A stretch of DNA of 64,000 nucleotides from Alteromonas macleodii (GCF_903772925.1 NZ_LR812090.1:3903830-3967829); one strand, 5' to 3'. Shown: positions 45,449 to 54,369, counted from the first letter of the stretch. The notes: generated by a model from the sequence alone, not told the origin. Translations and numbers: made by a program.

Positions 45449-46939
45449 TTAACTAGGAAATGAAAAGCTGACTCCTTCTCTAACACCACTTGAGGGCCAA
45501 CGTTGGGTAATAGTTTTGCGCTTAGTATAAAAACGCACGCCGTCAGGTCCGTATGCGTGAAGGTCGCCAAAGAGTGAGCGCTTCCAACCACCAAAACTGT
45601 GATAAGAAACGGGCACAGGCAAGGGTACGTTTATGCCTACCATGCCCACCTGAATATTGTCGGAGAAATAACGGGCAGCTTCACCGTCGCGGGTAAAAAT
45701 GCAAGTGCCGTTGCCGTACTCATGCTCGTCAATAAGCTGCATGGCTTGCTCCATACTTTCAACGCGCATTACCTGTAATACTGGGCCAAAAATTTCGGCC
45801 TTATAACTTGTCATTTCAGGCGTGACTTTATCGATGAGCGTGGCACCTAAGAAAAAGCCAGTTTCATACCCCTCGACTGTGGGGCTTCGCCCGTCAACGA
45901 CTACATTAGCGCCCTGCTCAGCTGCACTTGTTATGAACCCTTCTACTTTCTCTTTATGCTGCTGTGTAATAAGCGGGCCAAAGTCATTAGACGCATCGTC
46001 AAATGCCCCTACTTTCAAATCTTTCATCGCCGACTGCATCTTATCTACAATCTCATCGGCTATCTTGTCGCCCACGGCAACCACCACAGATAACGCCATG
46101 CAGCGCTCGCCCGATGAACCAAAGGCTGCGCCTAACAGTTGATTAACCGCGTTATCAACGTCGGCGTCAGGCATAACAATGGCGTGATTTTTAGCCCCGC
46201 CTAGTGCTTGACAGCGCTTGCCACTAGCATTGGCTTTTGAATAAATGTATTCGGCAATAGGCGTAGAACCTACAAAACTTACTGCTTTAATGCGCTCGTC
46301 ATCGAGTATCTGATCAACCGCTTCTTTATCACCATTGATCACATTGAAAACACCGTCGGGTAGGCCTGCTTCTTTGAGTAGCTTTGCTAAGAAAATAGCG
46401 CAGCTTGGATCTCGTTCTGATGGTTTTAAAACAAAAGTGTTGCCACATACTATGGCGAGCGGAAACATCCAAAGCGGCACCATAGCCGGAAAGTTAAATG
46501 GGGTAATCCCTGCCACCACACCAAGGGGCTGAAACTCGCTCCATGAATCTATACTTGGACCCACATTTTTACTGTGTTCACCTTTAAGCAACTGCGGCGC
46601 GCCACAGGCAAATTCTACGTTCTCGATACCTCGCTGTAGTTCGCCCGCCGCGTCGTGGCTTATTTTTCCGTGCTCCGCGCCAATTAGCGCGATAATTTCA
46701 TCCGCGTGCTCTTCAAGTAAGCTTTTGAACTTGAACATAACGCGAGCCCGCTTGCTTACTGGCGTGTTTCGCCATTGCGGAAAAGCTTGCTGTGCGTTAA
46801 CAATGGCTTCGTTTACGGTAGCTTTCGATGCCAGCAAAACCAGCTTCTCTGCTTCCCCCGTTGCTGGGTTATAAACATCTTGCATACGCCCTTTTGGGGT
46901 ACAGGTTTCACCGTTTATAAAGTGGCCTACTACTTTCAT
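45449..46939 (-). CDS. mmsA: CoA-acylating methylmalonate-semialdehyde dehydrogenase
   Basis: MmsA oxidises (methyl)malonic semialdehyde with CoA and NAD+ to propionyl-CoA or acetyl-CoA. The 496 aa protein has PFNF (147-150, with catalytic Asn149), the NAD loop SFVGSTPIAEYIY and catalytic Cys280 in GSSGERC, without the usual Glu general base of hydrolytic ALDHs (GGAKNHAIV), as expected for the CoA-acylating class. It follows rutF by 19 bases and so belongs to the rut operon, where it would convert malonic semialdehyde from RutD to acetyl-CoA. The family is also used for valine and inositol breakdown. Confidence 0.92.
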   Translation of the reverse strand: MKVVGHFINGETCTPKGRMQDVYNPATGEAEKLVLLASKATVNEAIVNAQQAFPQWRNTPVSKRARVMFKFKSLLEEHADEIIALIGAEHGKISHDAAGELQRGIENVEFACGAPQLLKGEHSKNVGPSIDSWSEFQPLGVVAGITPFNFPAMVPLWMFPLAIVCGNTFVLKPSERDPSCAIFLAKLLKEAGLPDGVFNVINGDKEAVDQILDDERIKAVSFVGSTPIAEYIYSKANASGKRCQALGGAKNHAIVMPDADVDNAVNQLLGAAFGSSGERCMALSVVVAVGDKIADEIVDKMQSAMKDLKVGAFDDASNDFGPLITQQHKEKVEGFITSAAEQGANVVVDGRSPTVEGYETGFFLGATLIDKVTPEMTSYKAEIFGPVLQVMRVESMEQAMQLIDEHEYGNGTCIFTRDGEAARYFSDNIQVGMVGINVPLPVPVSYHSFGGWKRSLFGDLHAYGPDGVRFYTKRKTITQRWPSSGVREGVSFSFPS

Positions 46940-46958
46940 TGGGTATCTAATCCTTCAG

Positions 46959-47489
46959 TTATGCGTCTTTGCACGCGCTGTGATATCCGCGCTGATAATA
47001 TAAAAGTGCGTCGGCGTCTTGGTCTTGTTTAATGTCTACTACTTGGCAAAAAAGCACATCGTGTGTAGCAACACTTTTTACATCTGTGATAACGCAATCA
47101 AAACTGACGGCGGCATCGAGTAGTTGAGGGCAGTCAGTTGCTGACTCGCCCCATTCGCCAATTTCGAAGCGTTCACTCATCGGCGCTTTACCACCAAAAG
47201 TGTTTGAAATTGACTGATGCTGTGAAGTTAGTGTGTTAATAACCAGATGCGTGCTGTTTTTGAATACCTGGTGGACAGAAGCACTGCGGTTTAAACACAC
47301 CAGTAAGGTTGCTGGGCTGTCGCTTACGCTGCACACCGCAGTTGCTGTAAAGCCAGCGCGCCCTTCTGGGCCAGTTGTTGTAACGACGTTTACCGCTGCC
47401 GCTAAGCTAGACATTCCCTGACGGTATTGCTCAGGCGTAACCGGGAGAAGCACTTCTGTTACTGCGTTTTTTATTGCTGTAATAGTCAT
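46959..47489 (-). CDS. rutF: RutF, flavin reductase of the Rut pathway
   Basis: RutF reduces FMN with NADH to supply RutA. The 176 aa product has the flavin-reductase-domain pattern: YRQGMSSLAAAVNVVTTTGP, GFTATAVCSVSDSPATLLVC and HLVINTLTSQH, with a DVLFCQVVDI near the C-terminus. Position between rutE and mmsA in a rut operon supports this name over other HpaC-like reductases. Confidence 0.93.
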   Translation of the reverse strand: MTITAIKNAVTEVLLPVTPEQYRQGMSSLAAAVNVVTTTGPEGRAGFTATAVCSVSDSPATLLVCLNRSASVHQVFKNSTHLVINTLTSQHQSISNTFGGKAPMSERFEIGEWGESATDCPQLLDAAVSFDCVITDVKSVATHDVLFCQVVDIKQDQDADALLYYQRGYHSACKDA

Positions 47490-47511
47490 ACAAATATCCT
47501 TTGTGTTGGCG

Positions 47512-48132
47512 TTACAATATTTGACAAGCTTGCTCGAAGCTTAAGCGAGGCAAACGTTTGTGCACTTTCTTTCCATCGCCATAGCCAATGTTAAGTAAGA
47601 AGTTCACCTTCCACGTGCTATCGGAAAAGAATGTTTCGTTGAGTAATTTGGGGTTAAAGCCAGACATGGCACCGGCATCAAGACCTAGTGCACGCGCAGC
47701 GCTAATTAAATAAGCCCCCTGCATGGAACTGTTTCGCATCGCGGTTTCATAGGCGGCTTCAGGGCTTGAAGTAAACCAGCTTTTCGCATCCGCATAAGGA
47801 AATAGCGTAGGTAATTCTTCATAGAATTCTTCGTCGTAAGCCACGATAACCGTACAAGGTGCGGTCATGGTTTGCTCTACGTTACCGCTTGAAAGACAAG
47901 GCTTGAGTTTTTCTTGCCCTTCATCTGAGGTAATAAAAACAAATCTCGCAGGGCTGCAATTTGCTGACGTCGAGCCTACTTTCACCAAGTCATAAAGCTG
48001 CTTTAGTACCGCTTCATCTATCTTTTTATCGAGCCATGTAGTGTGCGTATGAGCACCGCTAAATAACTGGGCTAGACCACTTTCGCTAATGGGGCCTTTT
48101 GTTTCATATTCAGTTTTCTCTGATACCGTCAT
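47512..48132 (-). CDS. rutE: RutE, malonic semialdehyde reductase
   Basis: RutE belongs to the nitroreductase fold (FMN) and reduces malonic semialdehyde to 3-hydroxypropionate. The 206 aa product shows the family's [42 protein letters not shown] and [17 protein letters not shown] blocks. Since mmsA is in the same operon, the cell may have two ways to remove the semialdehyde. Confidence 0.94.
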   Translation of the reverse strand: MTVSEKTEYETKGPISESGLAQLFSGAHTHTTWLDKKIDEAVLKQLYDLVKVGSTSANCSPARFVFITSDEGQEKLKPCLSSGNVEQTMTAPCTVIVAYDEEFYEELPTLFPYADAKSWFTSSPEAAYETAMRNSSMQGAYLISAARALGLDAGAMSGFNPKLLNETFFSDSTWKVNFLLNIGYGDGKKVHKRLPRLSFEQACQIL

Positions 48133-48201
48133 TTCAAGTTCTTTCCAGTTTTTAAAGATTATTGAGTACTGTTTTAGCCATCTAGGTATTGGGCTAGGCG
48201 T

Positions 48202-49050
48202 TTAAGCTATACGCGCTAAGTATTCCAATACCAATTTATTAAAGTCCTCAGGCACCGTAATACTCGATGCATGACCGCCATATTCCATTACCGATAGCTC
48301 TGCGGTAGGCATGGCATCAACTAATAGTTTTGAGCGCTGCCATGGAACCAAGGTGTCGTCTTTATTTGCCAGCGCTAATGTTGGTGTAGTGATATTTGCT
48401 AGCTTGTCATCGATATCGAACGCGCTTAGAGCGCCGATACGAGCTAGCAAGTTATCTACATCGGGAAAATGGTTGAGTAAATGTGCCTCTTCATTGTCTA
48501 AGTGCTGTGCATTAGCCGCTATCCAATCTGGTGGAAATAGCAGCAGCGCTTGCAGCTGTAGGTACATGTCTTTTCTATCCGCAGCGAGTAAGGCTTTACG
48601 TATATCAAAGCAGCGCAGGGTGTGCGGATTAGGGCTACTCCATGCATTGACTAGCACTAGGCTTTGCAGTAGGTGGGGCTGAGTTAAACCGAGTTCTAAG
48701 CCCACCAAGCCGCCTAATGCATGACCAACAAAATGGCATTGCTGTACTTCCAGTTTTTTCAGCAGTGCAGCCAGTTCATTGGCCATATCAGAAATACTGT
48801 AGTTCGCTGGCAAGTCACCCACACTTTTGTTGGTTCCGAGTTGGTCGTAAGTGATCACTCGGTAGCTTTTGGTAAAGTCAGCCAGTTGAGGCTGCCAAAA
48901 CTTAGCAGCCCCGCCTAGCCCTGAACTAAACACAACCGTTGGCGCGTCGGGCGACATAAGACCGTGTATTTCGTAATGTGTTTTACCGCACATTTCGCTG
49001 TGCATTTCGACGCTCGTGTGGGCGTAGCTTGCCTGCGTATCAGAAGGCAT
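48202..49050 (-). CDS. rutD: RutD, alpha/beta-hydrolase-fold aminoacrylate hydrolase
   Basis: RutD speeds hydrolysis of 3-aminoacrylate to malonic semialdehyde and ammonia. The 282 aa protein has the alpha/beta-hydrolase fold with VVFSSGLGG and VGHALGG. The nucleophile elbow holds Ala instead of Ser (about residue 111), as in E. coli RutD (GHALG), which fits the known absence of a classical nucleophile in this family. ATG 49050 has AGGTGA at six bases, better than the GTG at 49059. It follows rutC by 58 bases. Confidence 0.92.
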   Translation of the reverse strand: MPSDTQASYAHTSVEMHSEMCGKTHYEIHGLMSPDAPTVVFSSGLGGAAKFWQPQLADFTKSYRVITYDQLGTNKSVGDLPANYSISDMANELAALLKKLEVQQCHFVGHALGGLVGLELGLTQPHLLQSLVLVNAWSSPNPHTLRCFDIRKALLAADRKDMYLQLQALLLFPPDWIAANAQHLDNEEAHLLNHFPDVDNLLARIGALSAFDIDDKLANITTPTLALANKDDTLVPWQRSKLLVDAMPTAELSVMEYGGHASSITVPEDFNKLVLEYLARIA

Positions 49051-49108
49051 ATAGCTCACCTACATAAAACCAATGAGCACAATTAATGGGAAGTCCTAAC
49101 ATAGCTGC

Positions 49109-49492
49109 TTACCCAATGTGTGCTGTAGAGGCAATTTCAATTAAGGCTTCAGGCTTTACCAACCCAACTTTAATGCAGTAGCGAGCAGGCTTTTCACCTG
49201 GGAAGTATTCGGCGTACACCTTGTTTACCGCGGCGTAGTCGTCCCAATTGGTAATAAAAATTGAGTTGAAAGTGACGTCATCCATAGTGCCGCCCGCCTC
49301 TTCAATAACGCTTTTGATGGTTTCTAAAACGTGTCGAGTTTGTGCTTCAGCGTCACCTACATGCACCACATCATTATTTTCATCAAACGGCAAAGTGCCT
49401 GACACATATAAAATATTGTCAGCCATAGAGCCCGGAACAAAAGGGGCTATTGGCGTTGAAGTACCCGCTGGAATAATGGCTTTCTTTGGCAT
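49109..49492 (-). CDS. rutC: RutC, Rid-family aminoacrylate deaminase-like protein
   Basis: RutC is a small YjgF/RidA-fold protein that acts on the peroxyaminoacrylate or aminoacrylate intermediate. The 127 aa product matches the family closely: [47 protein letters not shown] and [22 protein letters not shown] 49492 matches the family N-terminus (MPKK) and has AGGAA upstream; an ATG at 49507 would add five residues. Confidence 0.95.
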   Translation of the reverse strand: MPKKAIIPAGTSTPIAPFVPGSMADNILYVSGTLPFDENNDVVHVGDAEAQTRHVLETIKSVIEEAGGTMDDVTFNSIFITNWDDYAAVNKVYAEYFPGEKPARYCIKVGLVKPEALIEIASTAHIG

Positions 49493-49693
49493 AATTACAT
49501 TCCTCATTCTTTGTGCTATTCAGACAGTGCTTTTAGTACTGCTTTAGCTAATTTTTTATAAAGGCAGCGCTACTTGTTGCCCTTTATTTTTTCGATTATC
49601 GGATTCTCGCTTTTAAGCTTTCTTTCCCACTTTTTAATAGCTGCTATGGGTTTACGCTTTACGTGCTGCGAGCTCACGACTTGGCTTTTAAAA
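49493..49693 (-). other. 201-base gap inside the rut operon with a 35-codon basic reading frame
   Basis: All other rut genes are separated by fewer than 70 bases, so this gap between rutB and rutC stands out. On the minus strand a GTG at 49677 opens a frame of 35 codons ending at 49570; the product is very basic (KRKPIAAIKKWERKLKSE, then IIEKIK). The ribosome site is weak. It may be a small protein, a regulatory RNA segment, or chance. Confidence 0.3.
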
Positions 49694-50425
49694 TTAAGAA
49701 GGTTTAAACACCTCACAAAATTGCGCCGTGGTAGACACCCACCCGAAAAACGTTTGAATATTAAAAAGAGACGCTTCATGAATATCTGGCGGGCCAGCTT
49801 GATAGGCAGCGTCAGCAAGCACCACACCAAAATATTCCAGATGAAAGCCATCGCGCAGCGTCGACTCCACACACACGTTAGTGGCAATGCCTGTAAACAC
49901 TAAGTTGCGAATACCACGAGCCCGCAGCATGCTGTCTAAATTGGTGTTATAAAAACCGCTATAACGGGTTTTAGGGATAACGATATCGTCGGCTTGAGGC
50001 TTTAATGGGTCTACGAGTGCATAGTCCCAAGAGCCTTTGGCAAGCAAACTGCCCTTAAGCTCAGGCTGTTTGCGCATAGTTTTAAGGGCGTTAGACTTAT
50101 ACCAGTTAGGTGAGCCAGGGCCGCCGGCTTCTTTATAATCCGCGTCCCACCCATTTTGTAAGAACACCACCGGCATGCCTGCGGCGCGAGCGGTATCAAG
50201 CACCTTAACGGTATTTTCAATAACCGGCGCAGTAGTAGAGACATCAAACCCCGCTTTGTCTAAATAACCGTTTTTACTAGCATAAGCGTTCTGCAAATCC
50301 ACAACTATCACGGCGGTTTCAGCTGGGTTTAGGGTTAAGGGCTCTGGTTTGGCAGGCAGCACTGGCTGCCCTGTTTGGCGTGCTTGAAAGCACCCTGACA
50401 CTTCAAATACTTCACCGGCAGACAT
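49694..50425 (-). CDS. rutB: RutB, (peroxy)ureidoacrylate amidohydrolase
   Basis: RutB is a cysteine hydrolase of the isochorismatase fold that splits the ureidoacrylate product of RutA into carbamate and aminoacrylate. The 243 aa product shows the triad: Asp43 in VVDLQNAY, Lys152 in IPKTRYSGF, and Cys185 in [11 protein letters not shown]. The C-terminal [10 protein letters not shown] matches the family. Its ATG shares one base with the rutA stop (TAATG), indicating coupling. Confidence 0.95.
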   Translation of the reverse strand: MSAGEVFEVSGCFQARQTGQPVLPAKPEPLTLNPAETAVIVVDLQNAYASKNGYLDKAGFDVSTTAPVIENTVKVLDTARAAGMPVVFLQNGWDADYKEAGGPGSPNWYKSNALKTMRKQPELKGSLLAKGSWDYALVDPLKPQADDIVIPKTRYSGFYNTNLDSMLRARGIRNLVFTGIATNVCVESTLRDGFHLEYFGVVLADAAYQAGPPDIHEASLFNIQTFFGWVSTTAQFCEVFKPS

Positions 50426-51513
50426 TAGGCTGCTCCCGATGTTTCAAGTAGATGCTGACGGGACTTCATTAACGGCTGAATTTTAGTCCCGAAGTCATCC
50501 ATACCTTTAAGGAAATCATCAAAAGTTAGCAATACACCTTCGCAGCCTGGAACCGTCGCGATTTCATCTAGCATAGAAGCGACTGATTCATAAGAGCCAA
50601 CAAGGGTACCCATATTCAGGTTTACCGCTGAGGTTGGGTTGGTCATATCGCGAATGTTGGTGTCTTTGCCTGACTTTTTGTCAGCCGCGCCCTGCGTTGC
50701 CATCCAATCTAACGCTGACTGATCTTTACCCTCTTTATAGCTTTCCCATTTAGCCATAGCTGCTTCGTCGGTTTCATCAGCAATGACCATGATAAGCACC
50801 GCGGAGCCTACGCTACGACCGTGCTTTTCAGCGGCTTCGGTCAAGCGCGCAGCGGTAGGCGCAAATGCGGTAGGTGTATTCACACCTTTACCAAAACAGA
50901 AGTTGTAGTCGGCGTGACGGGCCGAGAAATCCATGCCCGCGGCACTTTGGCCAGCACAAATAAGCGGTATTTTACGCTGTGGTTTAGGTAGCATGCGGCA
51001 GTCATCCATTTGGAAATGCTCGCCTTTAAAATCACTTTTCCCTGTTTCCCACAGCTCTTTCACAACTTTGATGTATTCATCTAAATATTCGTAGCGGTTA
51101 CCGAAAAACTCATCGCCCGGCCACATGCCCATTTGAGAATATTCAGGGCGTTGCCAGCCAGTCACCAGGTTGACCCCAAAACGACCGTTAGAAATAGAAT
51201 CGATAGTAGTCGCCATGCGCGCCATGATCGCAGGCGGTAAGACTAACGTGGCAGCCGTAGCATACAGCTGTATTTTTGAGGTAACGGCCGCAAGACCAGC
51301 CATCAACGTAAACGACTCTAAGTTGTAGTCCCAAAATTCTGTTTCACCGCCAAAACCACGCAACTTGATCATAGAAAGTGCGAAGTCCATATCGTACTTT
51401 TCTGCCTTCATTACAATCTCTTTGTTGAGATCGAACGATGGTTTGAACTGAGGCGAATTTTTAGAAATTAACCAGCCGTTGTTACCAATCGGAATAAATA
51501 CACCTATATCCAT
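50425..51513 (-). CDS. rutA: RutA, pyrimidine oxygenase (FMN-dependent monooxygenase)
   Basis: RutA opens the pyrimidine ring of uracil or thymine using reduced flavin and O2. The 362 aa product has the bacterial-luciferase-like fold with [56 protein letters not shown] and [14 protein letters not shown], all strongly RutA-like. It is the first gene of the minus-strand rut operon and diverges from rutR. Confidence 0.96.
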   Translation of the reverse strand: MDIGVFIPIGNNGWLISKNSPQFKPSFDLNKEIVMKAEKYDMDFALSMIKLRGFGGETEFWDYNLESFTLMAGLAAVTSKIQLYATAATLVLPPAIMARMATTIDSISNGRFGVNLVTGWQRPEYSQMGMWPGDEFFGNRYEYLDEYIKVVKELWETGKSDFKGEHFQMDDCRMLPKPQRKIPLICAGQSAAGMDFSARHADYNFCFGKGVNTPTAFAPTAARLTEAAEKHGRSVGSAVLIMVIADETDEAAMAKWESYKEGKDQSALDWMATQGAADKKSGKDTNIRDMTNPTSAVNLNMGTLVGSYESVASMLDEIATVPGCEGVLLTFDDFLKGMDDFGTKIQPLMKSRQHLLETSGAA

Positions 51514-51830
51514 GTTGTTCCCTCTGCTTGTCTGCGTTTTAAGCGGTTTAAGCGGTTTACCCCGCTTTTTTTAAGGTTGCCGAATTCAAAACATTGAAGT
51601 GGCGGTATACATAGTAAACAGCATAAAGCAGGCCAATTTATTTATTTATTAATTTTCAATAACTTAAATAATACATAACTTGGAATTAGACCCCCTGGTT
51701 CAATTTGGAACATCCAGTCCAGTGCAACTGAACTTAATTGGTGCATATTTGTGCAAATGGGTTTATAGGTTAGAAAACTGCGCGTAAACTATGCGCCAAT
51801 TGCAGAAATCCGGTTAAGAAGAATTGTGTA
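51514..51830. promoter_or_regulatory. Divergent rutA/rutR control region with candidate RutR operator
   Basis: The 317-base spacer has no gene. At 51686-51703 TTAGACC and GGTTCAA form an imperfect inverted repeat that resembles the RutR box (TTGACCA..TGGTCAA). A second, overlapping dyad GTTC-AATTTG-GAAC follows at 51699-51712. Both promoters should lie here. Known RutR releases DNA when it binds uracil or thymine; the same is inferred here. Confidence 0.4.
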
Positions 51831-52502
51831 GTGAGTAAATCTGAAGACCAACTAAGTACAAAAACAGCAAGAGCTTTTAGCCCTACTACCCAGAAACGAA
51901 GAGAAAAGGCGCTGTTAGAAAAGCGCACCCGCATTATGGATGCTGCCCTTTCTCTGTTTTCAAAAAACGGCGTAAGTGGCACAACGGTAGAACAAGTATC
52001 GGAATTAGCGAATGTCTCAAAAAGTAACTTACTTTATTACTTTAAAAGTAAAGACGGCCTTTATTTGTCAGTTATCACTCACCTATTAGATGTGTGGCTA
52101 ACGCCACTGCAAAGCTTTTCAGCAGAACAAGCGCCCATAGAAACCCTAAGCGACTACATTAAAGTAAAACTTGAAATGTCGAGAGACAACCCCGCTGAAT
52201 CTAAGCTTTTTTGTATGGAAGTGGTACAAGGTGCACCGCTTTTAATAAAGGAATTAGAAACGCCGCTTAAAACATTGCTAGACGTAAAAAGCGCCGTCAT
52301 TAATGAGTGGATTGAGGCGGGAAAGCTTAAATCTGTCGACCCCATACACCTAATTTTTAGCATTTGGGCCATTACGCAGCACTACGCCGATTTCAGCGTT
52401 CAGATTAAAGCGGTCACCGGCAAAGATTTGAGCGATCCCGACTTCTTCGATAGCACGCTTAGTAACATTCAGCACATTATTTTAGATGGGCTAAAGCCTT
52501 AA
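51831..52502 (+). CDS. rutR: RutR, TetR family regulator of pyrimidine use
   Basis: RutR is a TetR repressor/activator that senses uracil and thymine. The 223 aa product carries the HTH near residues 35-80 (RIMDAALSLFSKNGVSGTTV, then NVSKSNLLYYFKSKDGLYL), and a C-terminal domain with LDVWLTPLQSF, SKLFCMEVVQGAPLLIKEL and HYADFSVQIKAVTGKDL that follows E. coli RutR closely. It starts with GTG at 51831 and diverges from rutA. Confidence 0.93.
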   Translation: MSKSEDQLSTKTARAFSPTTQKRREKALLEKRTRIMDAALSLFSKNGVSGTTVEQVSELANVSKSNLLYYFKSKDGLYLSVITHLLDVWLTPLQSFSAEQAPIETLSDYIKVKLEMSRDNPAESKLFCMEVVQGAPLLIKELETPLKTLLDVKSAVINEWIEAGKLKSVDPIHLIFSIWAITQHYADFSVQIKAVTGKDLSDPDFFDSTLSNIQHIILDGLKP

Positions 52503-52507
52503 AGACG

Positions 52508-52546
52508 AATGGGGTCAGAGTAATGACTCTGACCCCATTGTTTGTG
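52508..52546. repeat. REP-like perfect hairpin C
   Basis: AATGGGGTCAGAGT (52508-52521) and ACTCTGACCCCATT (52526-52539) form a perfect 14-base stem with a 4-base loop, six bases after the rutR stop. It may act as terminator, but no T run follows. The right arm and the next bases recur at 52823-52843. Confidence 0.85.
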
Positions 52547-52587
52547 ATAAACTAAAACATAGAGTACATGCAAATTAGCGGAACATT

Positions 52588-52806
52588 ATGGACCAACAAC
52601 CGAACAATCCCCTACACGGCTTAACGCTTGAAAAAATTGTGACACAGCTTCACGAGCGCTACGGCTGGGACGGGTTGTATTACCGCATAAGAGTGAACTG
52701 CTTTAACAACGACCCTTCGATTAAATCGTCTCTTAAGTTTCTTAGAAAGACCCAGTGGGCGCGAGACAAAGTAGAACAGCTCTATATTCAAACGTTTAGT
52801 AATTAG
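52588..52806 (+). CDS. VF530 family protein (DUF2132)
   Basis: This 72 aa protein contains [40 protein letters not shown] and [12 protein letters not shown], the core of the VF530 family, a small DNA-binding-like fold of unknown role. It covers the whole family length. It stands alone on the plus strand between two copies of a REP-like sequence (52526-52546 and 52823-52843). Confidence 0.9.
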   Translation: MDQQPNNPLHGLTLEKIVTQLHERYGWDGLYYRIRVNCFNNDPSIKSSLKFLRKTQWARDKVEQLYIQTFSN

Positions 52807-52822
52807 AATAGTGTAGCGTTTT

Positions 52823-52843
52823 ACACTGACCCCATTATTTGTG
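52823..52843 (+). repeat. REP-like half-copy D
   Basis: This copy agrees at 19 of 21 positions with 52526-52546, in direct orientation. Core: CTGACCCCATTATTTGTG. It lies between the VF530 and MBL genes. Confidence 0.7.
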
Positions 52844-52845
52844 GC

Positions 52846-53736
52846 CTAAGCATCGGTGTAAAGCGTAGCTATCCACTTCTCTTCAGTAATAAAGTTCCAA
52901 CCCCAGTCAGCCCATTTTTCATCTAAGCCCATCGCTTTAACTTCATCAAGGGTTTTTCCGTCTTGCTTAAGTGCCTTAACGTAGTCGAAAGTTTCGCTGA
53001 TCATGGCTAAAAACGCGGTGTATTCTTGCTTGTTACTAATATCGCCGTGACCGGGAATAATAATGGTCTGGTCATTTATTTTTGCCAGCAACTGCTCTAC
53101 CGATTCCATGTAGCCTTCCACATTGCCACCTGCACCTTGGTCAATGTAGGGAAAACGGCCATTGAAGAATAAGTCGCCCGTGTGCATGACGTTTGGTTGC
53201 TCAAACCACACTACGCTATCGCCGTCGGTGTGGCCTACTGCTAAGTGCATTACATGTAGGGTTTCACCATTGAAGTAAATTTTAATCCCATCTTCATAGG
53301 TAATGGTTGGCAGGGCTTCCGGTTTTATCTTCTCATCATTGGCTAGCCGAACGCGCACATTTTCATGGGCGAGAATGGTGGCACCTTTGTGAGTGTGGAA
53401 AAATGCATTAGAGCCTGTGTGATCGCCGTGATAATGCGTGTTTATCACATATTTAGGCTTATCACTGCCTAGCTCACCAAGCTGTGCCGCTATTTTTTCA
53501 GCCAGTGGCGCAAATTGGTCGTCGATGATAAGAACACCGTCTTCCCCAGCTGATACACCAATATTTCCACCTGCACCTGTAAGCATGTGCACAGAGCCTT
53601 TTATCGCTGTGGCTTTAACTTCGACATCGGCGAACCTGTCTTGTGCATTTGCCGGGTGAATCGCTGAATAAATTAAAGGGCTTGCAGCTAAGAACGCAGC
53701 CATAATATGGGCGCTAGAACGAGGTGCAGTTTTCAT
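52846..53736 (-). CDS. Exported MBL fold metallo-hydrolase
   Basis: The 296 aa protein has a signal peptide (residues 1-31, ending ANAQ) and a metallo-beta-lactamase core with metal motif NTHYHGDHTG, LAVGHTDGDS and IPGHGDISNK. It resembles the broad periplasmic MBL group that includes subclass B-like and quinoprotein-relay-type enzymes; a lactamase role cannot be claimed. The C-terminal helix region (EYTAFLAMISETFDYVKALK) is typical of this group. Confidence 0.88.
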   Translation of the reverse strand: MKTAPRSSAHIMAAFLAASPLIYSAIHPANAQDRFADVEVKATAIKGSVHMLTGAGGNIGVSAGEDGVLIIDDQFAPLAEKIAAQLGELGSDKPKYVINTHYHGDHTGSNAFFHTHKGATILAHENVRVRLANDEKIKPEALPTITYEDGIKIYFNGETLHVMHLAVGHTDGDSVVWFEQPNVMHTGDLFFNGRFPYIDQGAGGNVEGYMESVEQLLAKINDQTIIIPGHGDISNKQEYTAFLAMISETFDYVKALKQDGKTLDEVKAMGLDEKWADWGWNFITEEKWIATLYTDA

Positions 53737-53799
53737 TATTATTTCCTTGTAAGAAGCCTGTTTAAATAAGACCTTTTACACTATGACCTAATTTCACAA

Positions 53800-54048
53800 T
53801 TAGATCATTTTTTCGTCATTAGGGATATCACCCACATAAGCGAAACGAGGAAGGGTTTCTCCATCTTTTTCAACTGACTCTAAAAACATATCCAGAGGGC
53901 GAACCCATAACGCTTTTTCACCATAGCACGGCCGATAAACCACTAATTTGCTTTCGTCTTCTGAATGGGTCGCCACTTCGTATACATCGTATAAATTGCC
54001 TTTGTAATGCTTGTAACGACCGGGGGTTTTAAGGTTTGTATCTATCAT
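53800..54048 (-). CDS. DUF1653 domain protein
   Basis: The 82 aa protein is a single DUF1653 domain: GRYKHYKGNLYDVYEVATHSE, VVYRPCYGEKALWVRPLDMF. The function of the family is unknown. It starts at ATG 54048 and ends 63 bases from the MBL gene. Confidence 0.88.
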   Translation of the reverse strand: MIDTNLKTPGRYKHYKGNLYDVYEVATHSEDESKLVVYRPCYGEKALWVRPLDMFLESVEKDGETLPRFAYVGDIPNDEKMI

Positions 54049-54135
54049 GATGCCTCAAAGTTCATTACTGTTAGTCTTCATATACCCAGTATACTTCGTG
54101 TTGACCGTGTAATGTAGACTGCGAATGTTGGCGAC

Positions 54136-54369
54136 TTACTTCAGCTCTTTAGAATGCCTAGCTGATTTCAGAGCATACTTCAAAGGCAGTAGCCCACCAC
54201 CGACCAACACAATTATTCTCAAAGCCTTATTTTCTACAAATAATTGAGGGTTGAAGAAGCAAGCGATCACTACAGCACTTGCTAAAATAGTAAAGGCAAT
54301 ATCGCCCCAAAAAAGAAATTTTTCTAATCTGCATTTTCCGTCCCTGTTTCTCGCTGTAACCTTTGTACT
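54136..54369 (-). other. Possible small membrane protein without a standard start
   Basis: Within the 430-base gap between the DUF1653 gene and dinB, the minus strand is open for 77 codons from 54369 to a TAA at 54136. The product has a charged N-terminus (DGKCRLEKFLFWGD), a TM helix (FTILASAVVIACFF), a second hydrophobic segment (IIVLVGGGLLPL) and a basic tail. This looks like a real protein, yet no ATG or good GTG/TTG lies at its start. A nearby ATG on the coding strand precedes a run of seven T, one base out of register. It could be a broken gene. The rest of the gap (54049-54135, 54370-54478) shows nothing clear. Confidence 0.4.

Noticed and set aside
49574..49903. Plus-strand frame of 109 codons antisense to rutB and the gap
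   Set aside because: No ribosome site, and its larger part is antisense to conserved rutB.
52846..53736. Naming the exported MBL protein a beta-lactamase
   Set aside because: The fold and metal motif are shared by many hydrolases; no feature points to lactam hydrolysis.
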